In this document: positions 1 to 6,277 of the stretch, piece after piece
Layout: every line of letters starts with the position of its first letter
Numbering within the stretch: position 1 is the first letter of the stretch
The notes under the pieces: model-generated
What the model was told of the DNA's origin: nothing
What the model saw: only the letters and a program-made list of their open reading frames with translations
The model's database searches: none
Position numbers and translations under genes: made by a program
Source of the DNA: Phycisphaerales bacterium UBA6054
GTDB taxonomy: Bacteria > Planctomycetota > Phycisphaerae > Phycisphaerales > UBA1924
Length of the DNA stretch: 16,218 bases
Reading direction: 5' to 3'
Assembly (NCBI GenBank): GCA_002429045.1
Contig: DIYM01000069.1
Span: 1 to 16,218 of the forward strand

Positions 1-428
1 GGCGGATCGAGCCGCCGGCCGCCGGCGCCCCGGATTTCCGCGCCCTGCTCGAGAAGGCGGCGGGAGACGGACTCCGCACCGACCTGCCGGTCCGCGTGCC
101 CGTGGGCCTGGCGCCCCCGCTCGGGCCTGACCAGCACACCCGCCTGTCGGCCGCCACCGATCGCGCGCAGCGGGAGGGAATCGACCGCGCTCTGATCGAT
201 CTCGGGGGGCGCTCGCTGCGTGTGGACGTGCGCGAACGATCGGTCATCGATGCGCCCGATGCGCAACTCAGAGCGGTGGGGGAGATCGACGGGTATGTCC
301 ACGCACATCCGGGCGCCCAGGGCGGGGCCGAGGAAGGCGCCGGCCCGCCTGTTCCCGGTCCGGCACGCGTTGTGCGAAACCCGTCCCTGATCGACGCGCT
401 GGCCAACGTGCCGCCGGCCGCCGACTGA
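1..428 (+). CDS. Flagellar operon protein, TIGR02530-like (5' partial)
   Basis: The reading frame is open from base 3 and runs off the left edge, giving 141 visible residues and a TGA at 426-428. The GTG at 96 is an internal in-frame codon, not the likely start, because coding-like sequence (DFRALLEK) continues upstream of it. The pattern is a helical segment (RLSAATDRAQREGIDRALI) followed by a short beta-rich core (GGRSLRVDVRERSVIDA) and then EIDGYV. It resembles the small TIGR02530 'flagellar operon protein' family, whose members carry a comparable helix, a V-V-ITA strand and a TNIDG motif, and which typically lie between flgD and flgE. Its position 15 nt before flgE fits that. The match is diverged: the usual SxHAxxRLxxR segment is weak and NIDG is changed to EIDG. 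Function is unknown in the family; a role in hook assembly is inferred from position only. The C-terminus is Pro/Gly-rich. Confidence 0.6.
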   Translation, partial: RIEPPAAGAPDFRALLEKAAGDGLRTDLPVRVPVGLAPPLGPDQHTRLSAATDRAQREGIDRALIDLGGRSLRVDVRERSVIDAPDAQLRAVGEIDGYVHAHPGAQGGAEEGAGPPVPGPARVVRNPSLIDALANVPPAAD

Positions 429-443
429 CGGAGGAACTCCCAC

Positions 444-2177
444 ATGGCCTCGACCACCGCGCTCTTCACCGGCCTGTCCGGGCTCAACGTCCACGCCCGC
501 AAACTGGACGTGATCTCCAACAACATCGCCAACGTCAACACCACGGCGTTCAAGAGCTCGCGGATGATGTTCGAGTCGCTGTTCATGCAGAACTTCTCCC
601 TGGGCTCCCAGCCGAGCGACCTCCTCGGCGGCACCAACCCCACACAGATCGGCAACGGCGTCGGCATCGCGGGCGTGCAGCGCAACTTCAACAACGGGCC
701 CATCAACGCGACCGGGGATCTCCGGGACCTCGCGATCGACGGGCCCGGCTTCTTCGTCGTCGAGCGGGAGGGCACGCAGTTCTACACCCGCGCCGGCAGC
801 TTCCGGACGGACCCCGAGGACAACCTGATCACCGTGGGAGGCGAGCGGTTGCTCGGATACATGGTCGACGACGACTTCAACCTCCAAGAGGGCGAACTCT
901 CCCCGATCAACATCCCGCTCGGGAAGCGCACCATCGCCGAGGCAACCCAGAACGCCGTCTTCGCGGGCAACCTGAACTCCGAGGGCGACATCGCCACCCA
1001 GGGATCGATCATCAACATCCTCGCGGACGCGACCAACGGGCTCTCGCAGACGGGCGGCGGGTTCATCACCGCGGCGACCCTGCTGACCGGTGTCGAAGAC
1101 CCGAGCGCCCCGGGCTCGGGCACCCCCGCGTTCGCGATCGGCGACACGCTCGAGTTCACCGGCGCCACCAAGGGCGGTGCGCAGGTCCCAGACGCGGAGC
1201 TCGAGATCACCGCGACGACCACCGTGCAGGACCTCATTGACTTCCTCGACGCCGCCCTCGGCATCCAGGGCACCGGCGCCCCCAACCCCGACGGGAACAC
1301 CCCAGGCATCACACTCGATCCGACGACCGGGATCATCTCCATCGTCGGGAACACCGGCACCAACAACGACATCCGGTTCGAGCCGGGCGACCTCGTGCTC
1401 GTCGATCCCACCGGGCTCAACCGCGGCGCCGCGTTCAACACCGACAAGACGCAGGAAGCCGACGGCGAGTCCGTCCGCACCACGATGGTCGTGTACGACT
1501 CGCTGGGCTCCTCGGTGTCCTACGACATCGTGATGACGCTCGAGGCGACACCCAACACGGGGCCCCAGTGGCGCTACTACCTCGAGTCGGGCGACGACAC
1601 CGACGTGGACATCTCGCTGGGCACCGGGCTGCTCCAGTTCGACACAGAGGGGCAGATCGACCCGGACAGCGAAGAGATCCAGGTCACCATCGACCGCGAC
1701 AACACCGGGGCCAACCAGCCGCTGAGTTTCACGATCAGCCTCAACGACACCGCCGGGCAGGTGACCTCGACCGCGACGGGCAGCGCGCTCCAGGGTGTGT
1801 ACTGGGACGGGCTCCCCCCGGGCGTGCTCGAGTCGTTCGGCACCGGGCAGGACGGGGAGATCCTCGGGCGGTTCTCCAACGGAGCGATCCGGACCCTCGG
1901 GCAGGTCGTCGTCGCCAACTTCGCCAATCCGCCCGGGATGGTCGATGCCGGAGGCAACCTGTTCGAGACCGGCCCCAACTCGGGCCCGCCCGTGCTGACC
2001 ACGCCGGGCACGCTGGGCTCGGGCCTGATCGTCTCGGGCGCGCTCGAGCAGTCCAACGTCGACCTCGGGCAGGAGTTCACGCAGATGATCCTGACCTCGA
2101 CGGGGTACTCGGCGTCCTCGCGCGTGATCCGGACCGCCGACGAACTGATGCAGCAGCTGCTCGTCCTCGGCCGATAA
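444..2177 (+). CDS. flgE: Flagellar hook protein FlgE
   Basis: This encodes the structural subunit of the flagellar hook, which is exported through the type III gate and polymerises outside the cell. The 577 residues begin with the rod/hook signature (LSGLNVHARKLDVISNNIAN, residues 11-30, then VNTTAFK). The FlgE/F/G core LAIDGPGFFVV is at 97-107, and the C-terminal helix is SNVDLGQEFTQMILTSTGYS followed by R-I-TADELMQQLL. ATG 444 is preceded by GGAGGAA at 430-436, 7 nt away. The protein is longer than the roughly 400-residue enterobacterial hook protein. The extra length lies in the middle (about 190-450), rich in Gly, Thr and Asp, as expected for the variable surface domains D2/D3. I see no cysteine, so the Cys-Lys lysinoalanine crosslink known from spirochaete hooks is not expected. 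Identification is firm; the central domain boundaries are not. Confidence 0.95.
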   Translation: MASTTALFTGLSGLNVHARKLDVISNNIANVNTTAFKSSRMMFESLFMQNFSLGSQPSDLLGGTNPTQIGNGVGIAGVQRNFNNGPINATGDLRDLAIDGPGFFVVEREGTQFYTRAGSFRTDPEDNLITVGGERLLGYMVDDDFNLQEGELSPINIPLGKRTIAEATQNAVFAGNLNSEGDIATQGSIINILADATNGLSQTGGGFITAATLLTGVEDPSAPGSGTPAFAIGDTLEFTGATKGGAQVPDAELEITATTTVQDLIDFLDAALGIQGTGAPNPDGNTPGITLDPTTGIISIVGNTGTNNDIRFEPGDLVLVDPTGLNRGAAFNTDKTQEADGESVRTTMVVYDSLGSSVSYDIVMTLEATPNTGPQWRYYLESGDDTDVDISLGTGLLQFDTEGQIDPDSEEIQVTIDRDNTGANQPLSFTISLNDTAGQVTSTATGSALQGVYWDGLPPGVLESFGTGQDGEILGRFSNGAIRTLGQVVVANFANPPGMVDAGGNLFETGPNSGPPVLTTPGTLGSGLIVSGALEQSNVDLGQEFTQMILTSTGYSASSRVIRTADELMQQLLVLGR

Positions 2178-2216
2178 CCCACGCAGCACGCCCACCGGCG
2201 TACCGAGCTCACAGCC

Positions 2217-2414
2217 ATGATCAGCGTGACCCGCCTCAACAACCAGCCGTTCGTGCTCAACGCGGACCTGATCCGCACCGTCGAGCAGAACCCGGACACC
2301 ATCATCACGCTGGTGACCGGCGAGCACATCATCGTCCGAGAATCGTCCAAGGAGATCATCGCGCGGGTCATCGAATACGGGCGCCACCTCCGCGGCCTGA
2401 TCCCGCCGAGCTGA
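2217..2414 (+). CDS. flbD: FlbD/SwrD family flagellar protein
   Basis: This is a 65-residue protein of the FlbD (SwrD) family, with the characteristic start MISVTRLNNQPFVLNADLI, then TVEQNPDTIITLVTGEHIIV, an ES-KEII helix and a short tail. In Bacillus subtilis the homologue SwrD raises motor torque and so swarming ability; the usual place of the gene is between flgE and motA, as here. This FlbD is not the sigma-54 activator of the same name in Caulobacter. It starts 39 nt after flgE and has no convincing SD, only a weak GAG, so it may depend on translation reinitiating from flgE. Length and sequence are typical of the family. Confidence 0.9.
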   Translation: MISVTRLNNQPFVLNADLIRTVEQNPDTIITLVTGEHIIVRESSKEIIARVIEYGRHLRGLIPPS

Positions 2415-2461
2415 CGGCCCTCCCGACCGCCCCGCGCCGGACGGATTCGCCGCCCTGCCCG

Positions 2462-2489
2462 TCAAGACAGCCCCCGCAAGGGTCGATGA
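2462..2489 (+). promoter_or_regulatory. Candidate sigma-28 (FliA) promoter upstream of motA
   Basis: A TCAA at 2462-2465 is followed after 16 nt by GTCGATGA at 2482-2489. The sigma-28 consensus is TAAA, 14-16 nt, GCCGATAA. The -10 element matches 6 of 8 positions and the -35 core 3 of 4. A start point about 7 nt downstream (near 2496) would serve motA-motB, which are class-3, FliA-dependent genes in several bacteria, and fliA is in this window. It lies in the 132-nt gap between flbD and motA. A single eye-found match in GC-rich DNA is weak evidence. Confidence 0.3.
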
Positions 2490-2490
2490 C

Positions 2491-2540
2491 ATCCTCCGTG
2501 CATGTGCCCGCGACGGATCGCGGGCGAGGATCACGGAGGT
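2491..2540 (+). promoter_or_regulatory. motA leader hairpin able to occlude its ribosome-binding site
   Basis: CCTCCGTG at 2493-2500 is the exact complement of CACGGAGG at 2532-2539, which contains the motA SD (GGAGGT, 2535-2540). Nested inside is a second perfect stem, CCCGCGA at 2507-2513 with TCGCGGG at 2518-2524, closed by a CGGA tetraloop. Together they form a long stem with an internal loop of 6 and 7 nt that would hide the SD. The same upstream arm can instead pair ATCCTC (2491-2496) with GAGGAT (2526-2531), which leaves the SD free. The pairing is direct from sequence; regulation is inferred. Confidence 0.45.
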
Positions 2541-2546
2541 CGGGCT

Positions 2547-3323
2547 GTGGATATCGCCACCGTAGGCGGGTTGGCCATCGCGTTCGTCGCGGTCGGTATC
2601 TCGATCGTGCTGGGCGGTGGCAACCCGCTGGCGCTGATCAACATCCCGTCCCTCGTCGTCGTGTTCGGGGGCACCACGGGCGCGATCGTCGCCGCGTTCC
2701 CCCTCGCCCGCACGCTCTCGCTGCCCACGCTCGTGAAGAAAGCGATGTTCGGCACGCCCCCGGATCTCGCGGGCACGATCCAGGACCTGGTCAAGTACGC
2801 CGAGATCGCACGGCGTGAGGGCATCCTCAGCCTCGAGAACCACGTCGCCGACATGAAGGACGAGTTCATCGTCCGCGGCGTGAAGATGGCGATCGACGGC
2901 ACCGACCCCGAACTCATCAAGGTCATCCTCGACAGCGAACTCGAGGGCATGATGGAACGCCACATGCAGGGCAAAATGGTGCTCGATCAGTTCGGCAAGT
3001 ACGCGCCGGCGTTCGGCATGATCGGCACCCTGATGGGCCTGATCTTCATGCTCTCGACCATGGACGATCCGTCGACGATCGGCCCGTCGATGGCGGTCGC
3101 CCTGATCACGACGCTCTACGGGGCGATCATCGCCAACGCGTTCGCCGGGCCCATCGGCGACAAGCTCTACGCCAAGGACCAGGAAGAGGTCCTGCTCAAA
3201 AGCATCATCATCGCCGGCGTGATGTCGATCCAGTCGGGCGACAACCCGAGAGTCGTCGAGAGCAAGCTGCTGACCTACCTGCCCCCGGGAGTCCGCGACT
3301 CGGTGGCCGCGGAAGCCGCCTGA
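2547..3323 (+). CDS. motA: Flagellar motor stator protein MotA
   Basis: MotA is the inner-membrane stator subunit that, with MotB, conducts ions and pushes on FliG in the rotor. From the GTG at 2547 the protein is 258 residues. That start has GGAGGT at 2535-2540, 6 nt upstream, whereas the in-frame ATG at 2502 has no SD and adds residues unlike MotA. Helices 1 and 2 are near 5-22 and 30-52, then a cytoplasmic loop holds R90 and E97 (AEIARREGILSLE), which correspond to the torque-generating R90/E98 of E. coli. Helices 3 and 4 (about 153-170 and 180-203) carry the two conserved prolines in APAFGMIGT (P154) and AGPIGDKL (P202). motB follows after 24 nt. The leader is structured and may be translationally controlled. 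The coupling ion cannot be told with confidence. Confidence 0.94.
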   Translation: MDIATVGGLAIAFVAVGISIVLGGGNPLALINIPSLVVVFGGTTGAIVAAFPLARTLSLPTLVKKAMFGTPPDLAGTIQDLVKYAEIARREGILSLENHVADMKDEFIVRGVKMAIDGTDPELIKVILDSELEGMMERHMQGKMVLDQFGKYAPAFGMIGTLMGLIFMLSTMDDPSTIGPSMAVALITTLYGAIIANAFAGPIGDKLYAKDQEEVLLKSIIIAGVMSIQSGDNPRVVESKLLTYLPPGVRDSVAAEAA

Positions 3324-3347
3324 GCCGGGCCCAACCAGGAGACGCAG

Positions 3348-4094
3348 GTGGGCAAGAAGAAAGAGCCTCCCAAGCAGGAAGTCCCCGAGTGGGTCGTCAC
3401 GTTCGGCGACCTGATGTCGCTGCTGCTGTGCTTCTTCATCCTGCTCGCCGCGTTCTCCGAGCTCAAGAAACCGCGCGAGTACCAGAAGGTCCTCGACTCG
3501 ATCACCGAAGCGCTGGGCGTCGAGGGAGGGCTCGGGCTCGCCCACATCCTCGATTCGCCCAACAACGCGATGATCAGCATCCAGCCACAGCGTGCCAAAC
3601 GCGACGGGGACAAGCGCAACACGAACCAGAACATCGACCCCAGCGTCGTCGGACGCCAAGAGCAGAGCGCCATCATCCAAGAGGGCGCCCGTCACGCGGT
3701 CGGGGGCTCGGTCCTGTTCGAGCCCGGATCGGCCGAGCTGACCGCCAAGCACAAAGAGATGCTCCGCACCGATGTCGCGCCCCGCATCAGCGGGCTCAAC
3801 TACATCTGCCCGGTGGTGGGGCACGCCTGGGGCGTCGAGGACAAACGCTCGGGCATGAGCCACGCGGAGCTCTCGTTCAAGCGCGCCAACGCGGTCGCAG
3901 ACTATCTCGTCCGAGAATGCGGCGTGAACGCGGCGATTCTGCGGGTCGAATCGGCATCCGACTTCGAGCCCTTCGTCCTCTCGCCCGGGCCCGGGCAAGA
4001 CGCGGGCGCGAATCGCCGAGTCCAGGTCTATCAATCCGGCCGCACACTCGATCAGGTCCACCCGGACCCGAACTACACCGGCGCGGGCGGCTGA
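3348..4094 (+). CDS. motB: Flagellar motor stator protein MotB
   Basis: MotB anchors the stator to peptidoglycan and carries the ion-binding aspartate. The 248 residues start at a GTG with AGGAG at 3337-3341, 6 nt upstream. A short basic N-terminus (KKKEPPKQE) leads into the plug-proximal motif and single membrane helix VTFGDLMSLLLCFFILL, with D21 corresponding to the essential D32 of E. coli MotB. A linker is followed by an OmpA-like peptidoglycan-binding domain from about residue 121 (VLFEPGSAELT) to NRRVQV at 222-227. The usual GHTD-type signature is altered to GHAWG, with LSFKRANAVADYL intact, so the fold is retained but the wall contact may differ. The gene forms a pair with motA, with fliL 16 nt downstream. 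Confidence 0.93.
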   Translation: MGKKKEPPKQEVPEWVVTFGDLMSLLLCFFILLAAFSELKKPREYQKVLDSITEALGVEGGLGLAHILDSPNNAMISIQPQRAKRDGDKRNTNQNIDPSVVGRQEQSAIIQEGARHAVGGSVLFEPGSAELTAKHKEMLRTDVAPRISGLNYICPVVGHAWGVEDKRSGMSHAELSFKRANAVADYLVRECGVNAAILRVESASDFEPFVLSPGPGQDAGANRRVQVYQSGRTLDQVHPDPNYTGAGG

Positions 4095-4110
4095 AGAACG
4101 GGGAGCGAGC

Positions 4111-4641
4111 ATGGCCGACGAAGACACCCAAACCGAACCGACCGAAGAGTCGCCCAAGAAGGGCGGCAAGATGCTGCCCATCATCGTCGCGGCGATCATG
4201 GTCGTCGAAGCGGTTGTCGTCTTCGGTGCCGTCAAGCTGCTCGGCGGGGGGGCCTCGAGCGCCGACGCCGCACAGATCGAGGGCGGCGAACAGGCCGCCG
4301 AAGAAGCGCCGTCCGAGATCGAACTGGTCAAGGGCTCCTTCCAGAACATGCAGACCGGGCGCGTCTGGGAATGGCGCGTCGAGATCTACATCCGGGTCCG
4401 CCAGAAGAACCTCGAAGAGGTCACCCGCATCCAGGAACGAGACGCGGCGACCATCAAGGAAGGCATCGCGATGATCTTCCGCCGCGCCCACGACCGCCAC
4501 CTCCGCGAGCCTGGGCTCGAGACCATCACACGCCAGATCTCCGCGTACCTGACCGAGATCTTCGGCGTCGACCCCGACGGGATCCCGCGGTTCGAGCGGG
4601 TGATCATCCCCGAGTGCAAGGGGTTCCCCGCCGACGGGTGA
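4111..4641 (+). CDS. fliL: Flagellar basal body-associated protein FliL
   Basis: FliL is a single-pass inner-membrane protein that surrounds the stators and supports torque. The 176 residues comprise an acidic cytoplasmic N-terminus (MADEDTQTEPTEES), a membrane helix at about 21-45 (MLPIIVAAIMVVEAVVVFGA), an acidic linker, and a periplasmic domain with WRVEIYIRV, a predicted helix LEEVTRIQERDAATIKEGI and the C-terminal element EIFGVDPDGIPRFERVII. The ending has the usual FliL pattern of a helix followed by a strand with a valine/isoleucine core. ATG 4111 has GGGGAG at 4100-4105, 5 nt away. It directly follows motB, as in many flagellar operons. The periplasmic domain is diverged, but size, topology and position agree. 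Confidence 0.85.
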   Translation: MADEDTQTEPTEESPKKGGKMLPIIVAAIMVVEAVVVFGAVKLLGGGASSADAAQIEGGEQAAEEAPSEIELVKGSFQNMQTGRVWEWRVEIYIRVRQKNLEEVTRIQERDAATIKEGIAMIFRRAHDRHLREPGLETITRQISAYLTEIFGVDPDGIPRFERVIIPECKGFPADG

Positions 4642-4785
4642 CCGGCACTTCCTGCGCAGCGGCGCGGGATCGGCAGGAATATGCGCAAAGTTGGAGCCCG
4701 CCCGGGCTATCGGACCGATACCCATCCATCGGCCGAGGATCGGCCGCTGATGTGATGTGCGCCGAGCAGGAAGCCGGGGAGCGCC
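4642..4785 (+). promoter_or_regulatory. Gene-free spacer with palindrome and direct repeat (where fliM would be expected)
   Basis: These 144 nt separate fliL from fliN and contain no coding frame I can support. They hold a perfect odd palindrome, TATCGG-A-CCGATA (4708-4720), and a direct repeat ATCGGCCG at 4728-4735 and 4739-4746 with an 11-bp period, close to one helical turn. A weak sigma-54-like element, CGGCAC (4643-4648) with GCA at 4656-4658, has the right GG-N10-GC spacing but lacks the TT before GC. The spacer is the longest gap between motA and flhA, so it is the natural place for a promoter of the fliN-flhA unit. Function is inferred. Confidence 0.35.
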
Positions 4786-5418
4786 ATGGCCGACGAAGAG
4801 CAGGATCAAGACCAGACCCAGCCCGAAGAGCAGCCCGCCAGGGAAGACCCGCAGCCTCGGCCCGATGCCGAGGACGCGGTCGGAAAGGCCGAGGGCGCCG
4901 CTCAGGAAGCAGCCGGCGAGATCGAAGAGTCCGGAGAAGCGGCGGATGACGAGGCCGCCGCCGCCCTCGCCGCCGCCATGGCCGCTGTCAGCATGTCGCA
5001 GCAAGACGCCAACGACGCGGTCGAGCAGGCGATGCGCGACGCCATGCAGGAAGACCCGGGGGCGCCCTCGGTCGCCGAGCGCGAAGCCGCCGCCAACCGC
5101 CCGGACCTGAGCGGCGCTTCACCCCTGAGCCTCTCGGATCTGGCCAAGTCGCTCGGCAGCGGACGCAGCAAGGAAACCCTCGATCTCCTGTCCGATGTGC
5201 AGCTCAATGTCAGGGTCGAACTCGGGCGGACCCGCATGTACGTCGAGGACATCCTCCAACTCGGCAGCGGCGCGGTGGTCGAACTCGACAAGCTCGCGGG
5301 TGATCCCGTCGATGTATTCGTCAACGACCGCCATGTGGCCCGCGGCGAGGTCCTGGTGCTCAACGACAACTTCTGCATCCGCGTCAACGAGATCCTCGAC
5401 CCGGGAGAAGAGGATTAG
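4786..5418 (+). CDS. fliN: Flagellar motor switch (C-ring) protein FliN
   Basis: FliN forms the lower part of the cytoplasmic C-ring, which switches rotation direction and receives export cargo. The C-terminal SpoA domain, about residues 131-205, is clear: LLSDVQLNVRVELGRTRMYV, EDILQLGSGAVVELDKLAGDPVDVFVNDRHVARGEVLVLNDNFCIRVNEIL. Length is 210 residues, against about 137 in E. coli FliN. The extra is a long N-terminal region rich in Glu, Asp, Gln and Ala (1-120), probably disordered, with no CheC domain as in FliY. Within it MSQQDANDAV (70-79) loosely resembles the LSQxEIDALL CheY-binding motif of FliM and FliY. Start ATG 4786 follows GGGGAG at 4776-4781 by 4 nt. No fliM is present upstream. 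The FliN identity is firm; any CheY contact is a guess. Confidence 0.9.
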   Translation: MADEEQDQDQTQPEEQPAREDPQPRPDAEDAVGKAEGAAQEAAGEIEESGEAADDEAAAALAAAMAAVSMSQQDANDAVEQAMRDAMQEDPGAPSVAEREAAANRPDLSGASPLSLSDLAKSLGSGRSKETLDLLSDVQLNVRVELGRTRMYVEDILQLGSGAVVELDKLAGDPVDVFVNDRHVARGEVLVLNDNFCIRVNEILDPGEED

Positions 5419-5445
5419 CCGGCGGGCACACGCAGCCACGCCCCC

Positions 5446-5460
5446 CCCGGCGGAGCCGGG
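5446..5460 (+). other. Small hairpin between fliN and fliO
   Basis: CCCGGC at 5446-5451 and GCCGGG at 5455-5460 form a 6-bp stem with a GGA triloop, 28 nt after the fliN stop and just before the fliO SD (AAGGA, 5471-5475). It follows a run of eight C. There is no T tract, so it is unlikely to be an intrinsic terminator. It may stabilise the mRNA 3' end of fliN or mean nothing in GC-rich DNA. Confidence 0.3.
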
Positions 5461-5482
5461 AGGATCAGCCAAGGACGGCGTC

Positions 5483-6277
5483 ATGACTTTGAACCGCAGC
5501 ACAACACGGGCAATCGCCGCGGCATGGGCCGCGGCCGCATGCTGCGCCACCCCGGCACACGCACAGCCCGTCGGCCCCGGCGGGCACCACGATCCGGCGC
5601 CTGTGGCCGAACCGGTGGACGGGCCCGCGGGCAACCGGGGCGACGCCGGGGTATGGATCCCGCCCGCGACCGAGGCGATGCCGCTGGGGCTCCCCGAGAG
5701 CCAGCCGGACGCCGCGCTTCCGGACGATCACGCCGATTCGAAGAGCCTGCCCGCGGGCACGCTCCGGACGGCGGTCTCGCTCGGCGGGGTCCTGATGCTG
5801 ATCTTCGCTCTGGCCTGGGGGTTCAAGCGCGTCGCCCGGCTCTCGGGCGGTCTGGCCGGGCAGGTCGGCGCGGGCGGGCGAGCGCCGGCGGGGCTGGTGG
5901 AGGTTCTGGCTCGCTACCCGATGGGCGCACGCCAGACGCTCGTCGTGATCCGCTTCGATCGGCGCGTGCTGCTGTGCTCGATGGCAGGGGGCGGGCGGTC
6001 CGGCGCGGCGTCGATGACCACGCTCTGCGAACTCGATCAGCCCGAGGACGTCGCCTCGGTCCTGGTCAAGGCGCGTGACGAGTCCGGCGATTCGATCGCA
6101 CGCTCCTTCGAGCGGGCCATCGAAGCAGAGTCGGAGCGGTTCGATGGGCCGCAGGATGGACGCCGCCCCGTCAAGGTCCGTGTGCCCGCGGGCTACGCCG
6201 AGGCTCAATCGAGCACCGGGGCGGGCCGGCTCGAGCGCGGCGTGGCCACCCTGCTCGGCGGAGGGCGACGGGCGTGA
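5483..6277 (+). CDS. fliO: Flagellar export gate assembly protein FliO
   Basis: FliO is a small membrane protein that helps assemble the FliP ring of the export gate. The 264 residues start at ATG 5483 with AAGGA at 5471-5475, 7 nt away; the frame stays open further upstream inside fliN, but that is overlap. An N-terminal signal peptide (ATRAIAAAW-like hydrophobic stretch ending in AHA-Q, cut near residue 27) is followed by a Pro/Asp-rich periplasmic region. A membrane helix at about 94-115 (TAVSLGGVLMLIFALAWGFK) and the cytoplasmic FliO core VLARYPMGARQTLVVIRFDRRVLLCS at 141-166 come next. The tail from 190 onwards is long, charged and of unknown role. It lies between fliN and fliP, and its stop overlaps the fliP start by 4 nt. 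FliO is weakly conserved, so identity leans on topology, the core motif and position. Confidence 0.82.
   Translation: MTLNRSTTRAIAAAWAAAACCATPAHAQPVGPGGHHDPAPVAEPVDGPAGNRGDAGVWIPPATEAMPLGLPESQPDAALPDDHADSKSLPAGTLRTAVSLGGVLMLIFALAWGFKRVARLSGGLAGQVGAGGRAPAGLVEVLARYPMGARQTLVVIRFDRRVLLCSMAGGGRSGAASMTTLCELDQPEDVASVLVKARDESGDSIARSFERAIEAESERFDGPQDGRRPVKVRVPAGYAEAQSSTGAGRLERGVATLLGGGRRA

Noticed and set aside
2502..2547. Upstream ATG start for motA
   Set aside because: No SD precedes it, the added residues are unlike MotA, and the codon lies within the leader hairpin; GTG 2547 has a well-spaced GGAGGT.
1568..2818. Plus-strand open frame of 416 codons across flgE, flbD and motA
   Set aside because: It is out of frame with three recognised proteins and its product is an Arg/Pro/Gly-rich shadow.
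4686..4721. CAAAG with ACCGATAC as a sigma-28 promoter before fliN
   Set aside because: The gap between the two elements is about 24 nt, too long for sigma-28, and the CCGATA belongs to the palindrome.
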